6,097 bases of DNA from Chitinophagaceae bacterium (lineage in GTDB: Bacteria; Bacteroidota; Bacteroidia; Chitinophagales; UBA10324). Made by a program: the position numbers and the translations under genes. Numbering within the stretch: the stretch's first letter is position 1; each line of letters starts with the position of its first letter. The DNA lies in NCBI GenBank assembly GCA_023251195.1, contig JAHEZG010000228.1, forward strand, positions 408-6,504, read 5' to 3'. The notes beneath the pieces are model-generated. The model made no database searches and was not told where the DNA came from. It saw nothing but the letters and a program-made list of their open reading frames with translations. Below are positions 5,115 through 6,097 of the stretch, piece by piece.

Positions 5115-6097
5115 ATGAGCAAGCAAGCAACAATTCTCGGAGCAGGATTAGTGGGCACTCTACTTTCTGTTTACCTCGCCAAGCGCGGATACAAGGTTGA
5201 CATTTACGAGCGCCGACCGGATATGCGCAAAGAAAAAATCTCAGCAGGTCGCTCCATCAATCTTGCTCTAAGCGATAGAGGATGGCGCGGATTAGCGGGC
5301 GCAGGATTGGAAGAAGAAATTGGCAAAGTTGCCATTCCTATGAATGCACGAATGGTACAGAACACCGATGGAACGCTTTCATCACAACCTTATGCAATGA
5401 AGGGCGAAGCAATTTATTCTGTGTCGCGCGGCGGTCTGAATAAAACACTGATGGACTTAGCGGAGCAACAGGACGGAGTGAATATTTATTTCAATCATCG
5501 TTGTGAAGAAGTAAATCTTGATAGCGGCGAACTGATTTTCGAAGACCAAACCATCAAGCAACTCATCACTAAAGAATCAGAATTAATTTTTGGTGCGGAT
5601 GGCGCCTTCTCTGCTTTGCGTCGATCGATGCAGAAACTCGACCGCTTCGATTATTCTCAAACTTATATTGAACACAGTTACAAGGAACTACACATTCCCC
5701 CTGGAGAAGGAGGAAAATTTCTGATGGAGAAAAATGCGCTGCACATCTGGCCGCGAAAAAATTTCATGCTCATTGCACTGCCGAATTCCGATGGAAGTTT
5801 TACCTGCACTTTATTTTTTCATACCGAAGGAGAAGAATCGTTCGCCACATTGAAAACTGAAAATGATGTGGAAGTATTTTTCAAAAAATATTTTGAAGAT
5901 GCGATTCCGATGATGCCGGATTACAAAAAAGTTTTTTTCGCCAACCCGACTTCTTCGCTTCCATACATCAAGTGTTATCCGTGGACTTATAAAGATAAAG
6001 CCGCGCTTATTGGTGATGCGGCGCATGCAGTGGTTCCGTTTTTCGGGCAGGGAATGAATTGCGGTTTTGAAGATTGTCGCATTCTCGGAGAACTGAT
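5115..6097 (+). CDS. kmo: kynurenine 3-monooxygenase (3' end outside window)
   Basis: This frame is open from the ATG at 5115 to the window edge and gives 327 residues; the family is usually about 450, so about a quarter is missing. The enzyme is an FAD-dependent aromatic hydroxylase that converts L-kynurenine to 3-hydroxykynurenine with NADPH and O2 (EC 1.14.13.9). Visible motifs are the Rossmann GxGxxG as LGAGLVG (8-14) with the acidic end of strand 2 at YERRPD (31-36), the KMO-type block GRSINLALSDRG (45-56), the FAD-contact GADGAFSALRR (160-170, the DG motif) and IGDAAHAVVPFFGQGMNCGF (299-318) followed by EDC, which is highly characteristic of KMO. It acts one step before kynureninase when that enzyme uses 3-hydroxykynurenine. 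Its leader is the right arm of the inverted repeat, so its own original translation signals may have been displaced. The C-terminal region, often membrane-associating in this family, cannot be judged. Confidence 0.96.
   Translation, partial: MSKQATILGAGLVGTLLSVYLAKRGYKVDIYERRPDMRKEKISAGRSINLALSDRGWRGLAGAGLEEEIGKVAIPMNARMVQNTDGTLSSQPYAMKGEAIYSVSRGGLNKTLMDLAEQQDGVNIYFNHRCEEVNLDSGELIFEDQTIKQLITKESELIFGADGAFSALRRSMQKLDRFDYSQTYIEHSYKELHIPPGEGGKFLMEKNALHIWPRKNFMLIALPNSDGSFTCTLFFHTEGEESFATLKTENDVEVFFKKYFEDAIPMMPDYKKVFFANPTSSLPYIKCYPWTYKDKAALIGDAAHAVVPFFGQGMNCGFEDCRILGEL

Noticed and set aside
5811..6026. Minus-strand 71-codon open frame inside kmo
   Set aside because: It is antisense to conserved kmo sequence and its translation is Phe/Arg-rich with no family resemblance.

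Overview
The window looks like chromosomal DNA of a member of the Bacteroidota. The reasons are moderate-to-low GC, start codons preceded by A/T-rich leaders rather than Shine-Dalgarno sequences, a DUF6370-like tail at the left edge, and a kynureninase / kynurenine 3-monooxygenase pair of the kind used in that phylum for tryptophan breakdown or NAD synthesis. The lineage call is inference from gene content and style, not from a marker gene.

Layout: (1) The 3' end of a small + strand gene (1-168, DUF6370-like). (2) A minus-strand block read from right to left: an OsmC-family redox protein (3225-2803), a PseG-like nucleotide-sugar hydrolase (2752-1730), a PfkB-family sugar kinase (1577-642) and an unrecognised 74-residue protein (418-194). 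(3) From 3335 rightwards, a divergent + strand kynurenine unit: complete kynU (3335-4609) and the first 327 codons of kmo (from 5115, running off the window). Together these carry out kynurenine -> 3-hydroxykynurenine -> 3-hydroxyanthranilate. (4) Between kynU and kmo sits a small AT-rich gene for a GxxExxY-family protein (4645-5037) with a PD-(D/E)XK-like nuclease motif.

The most interesting structure is around the GxxExxY gene. It is enclosed by a perfect 20-bp inverted repeat (4601-4620 / 5086-5105) that extends imperfectly to 40 bp per arm. The left arm overlaps the last codons and stop of kynU, and the right arm ends 9 nt before the kmo start. A second sequence with the same outer ends and a related left arm, but no gene inside, lies at 1638-1721 between the PseG-like and PfkB genes. 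I read the pair as a gene-less copy and a gene-carrying copy of one dispersed repeat family, that is, a possible non-autonomous or cargo-carrying mobile unit. The mobility is inference; the repeats are directly visible.

No tRNA, rRNA, CRISPR array, transposase or integrase was seen.
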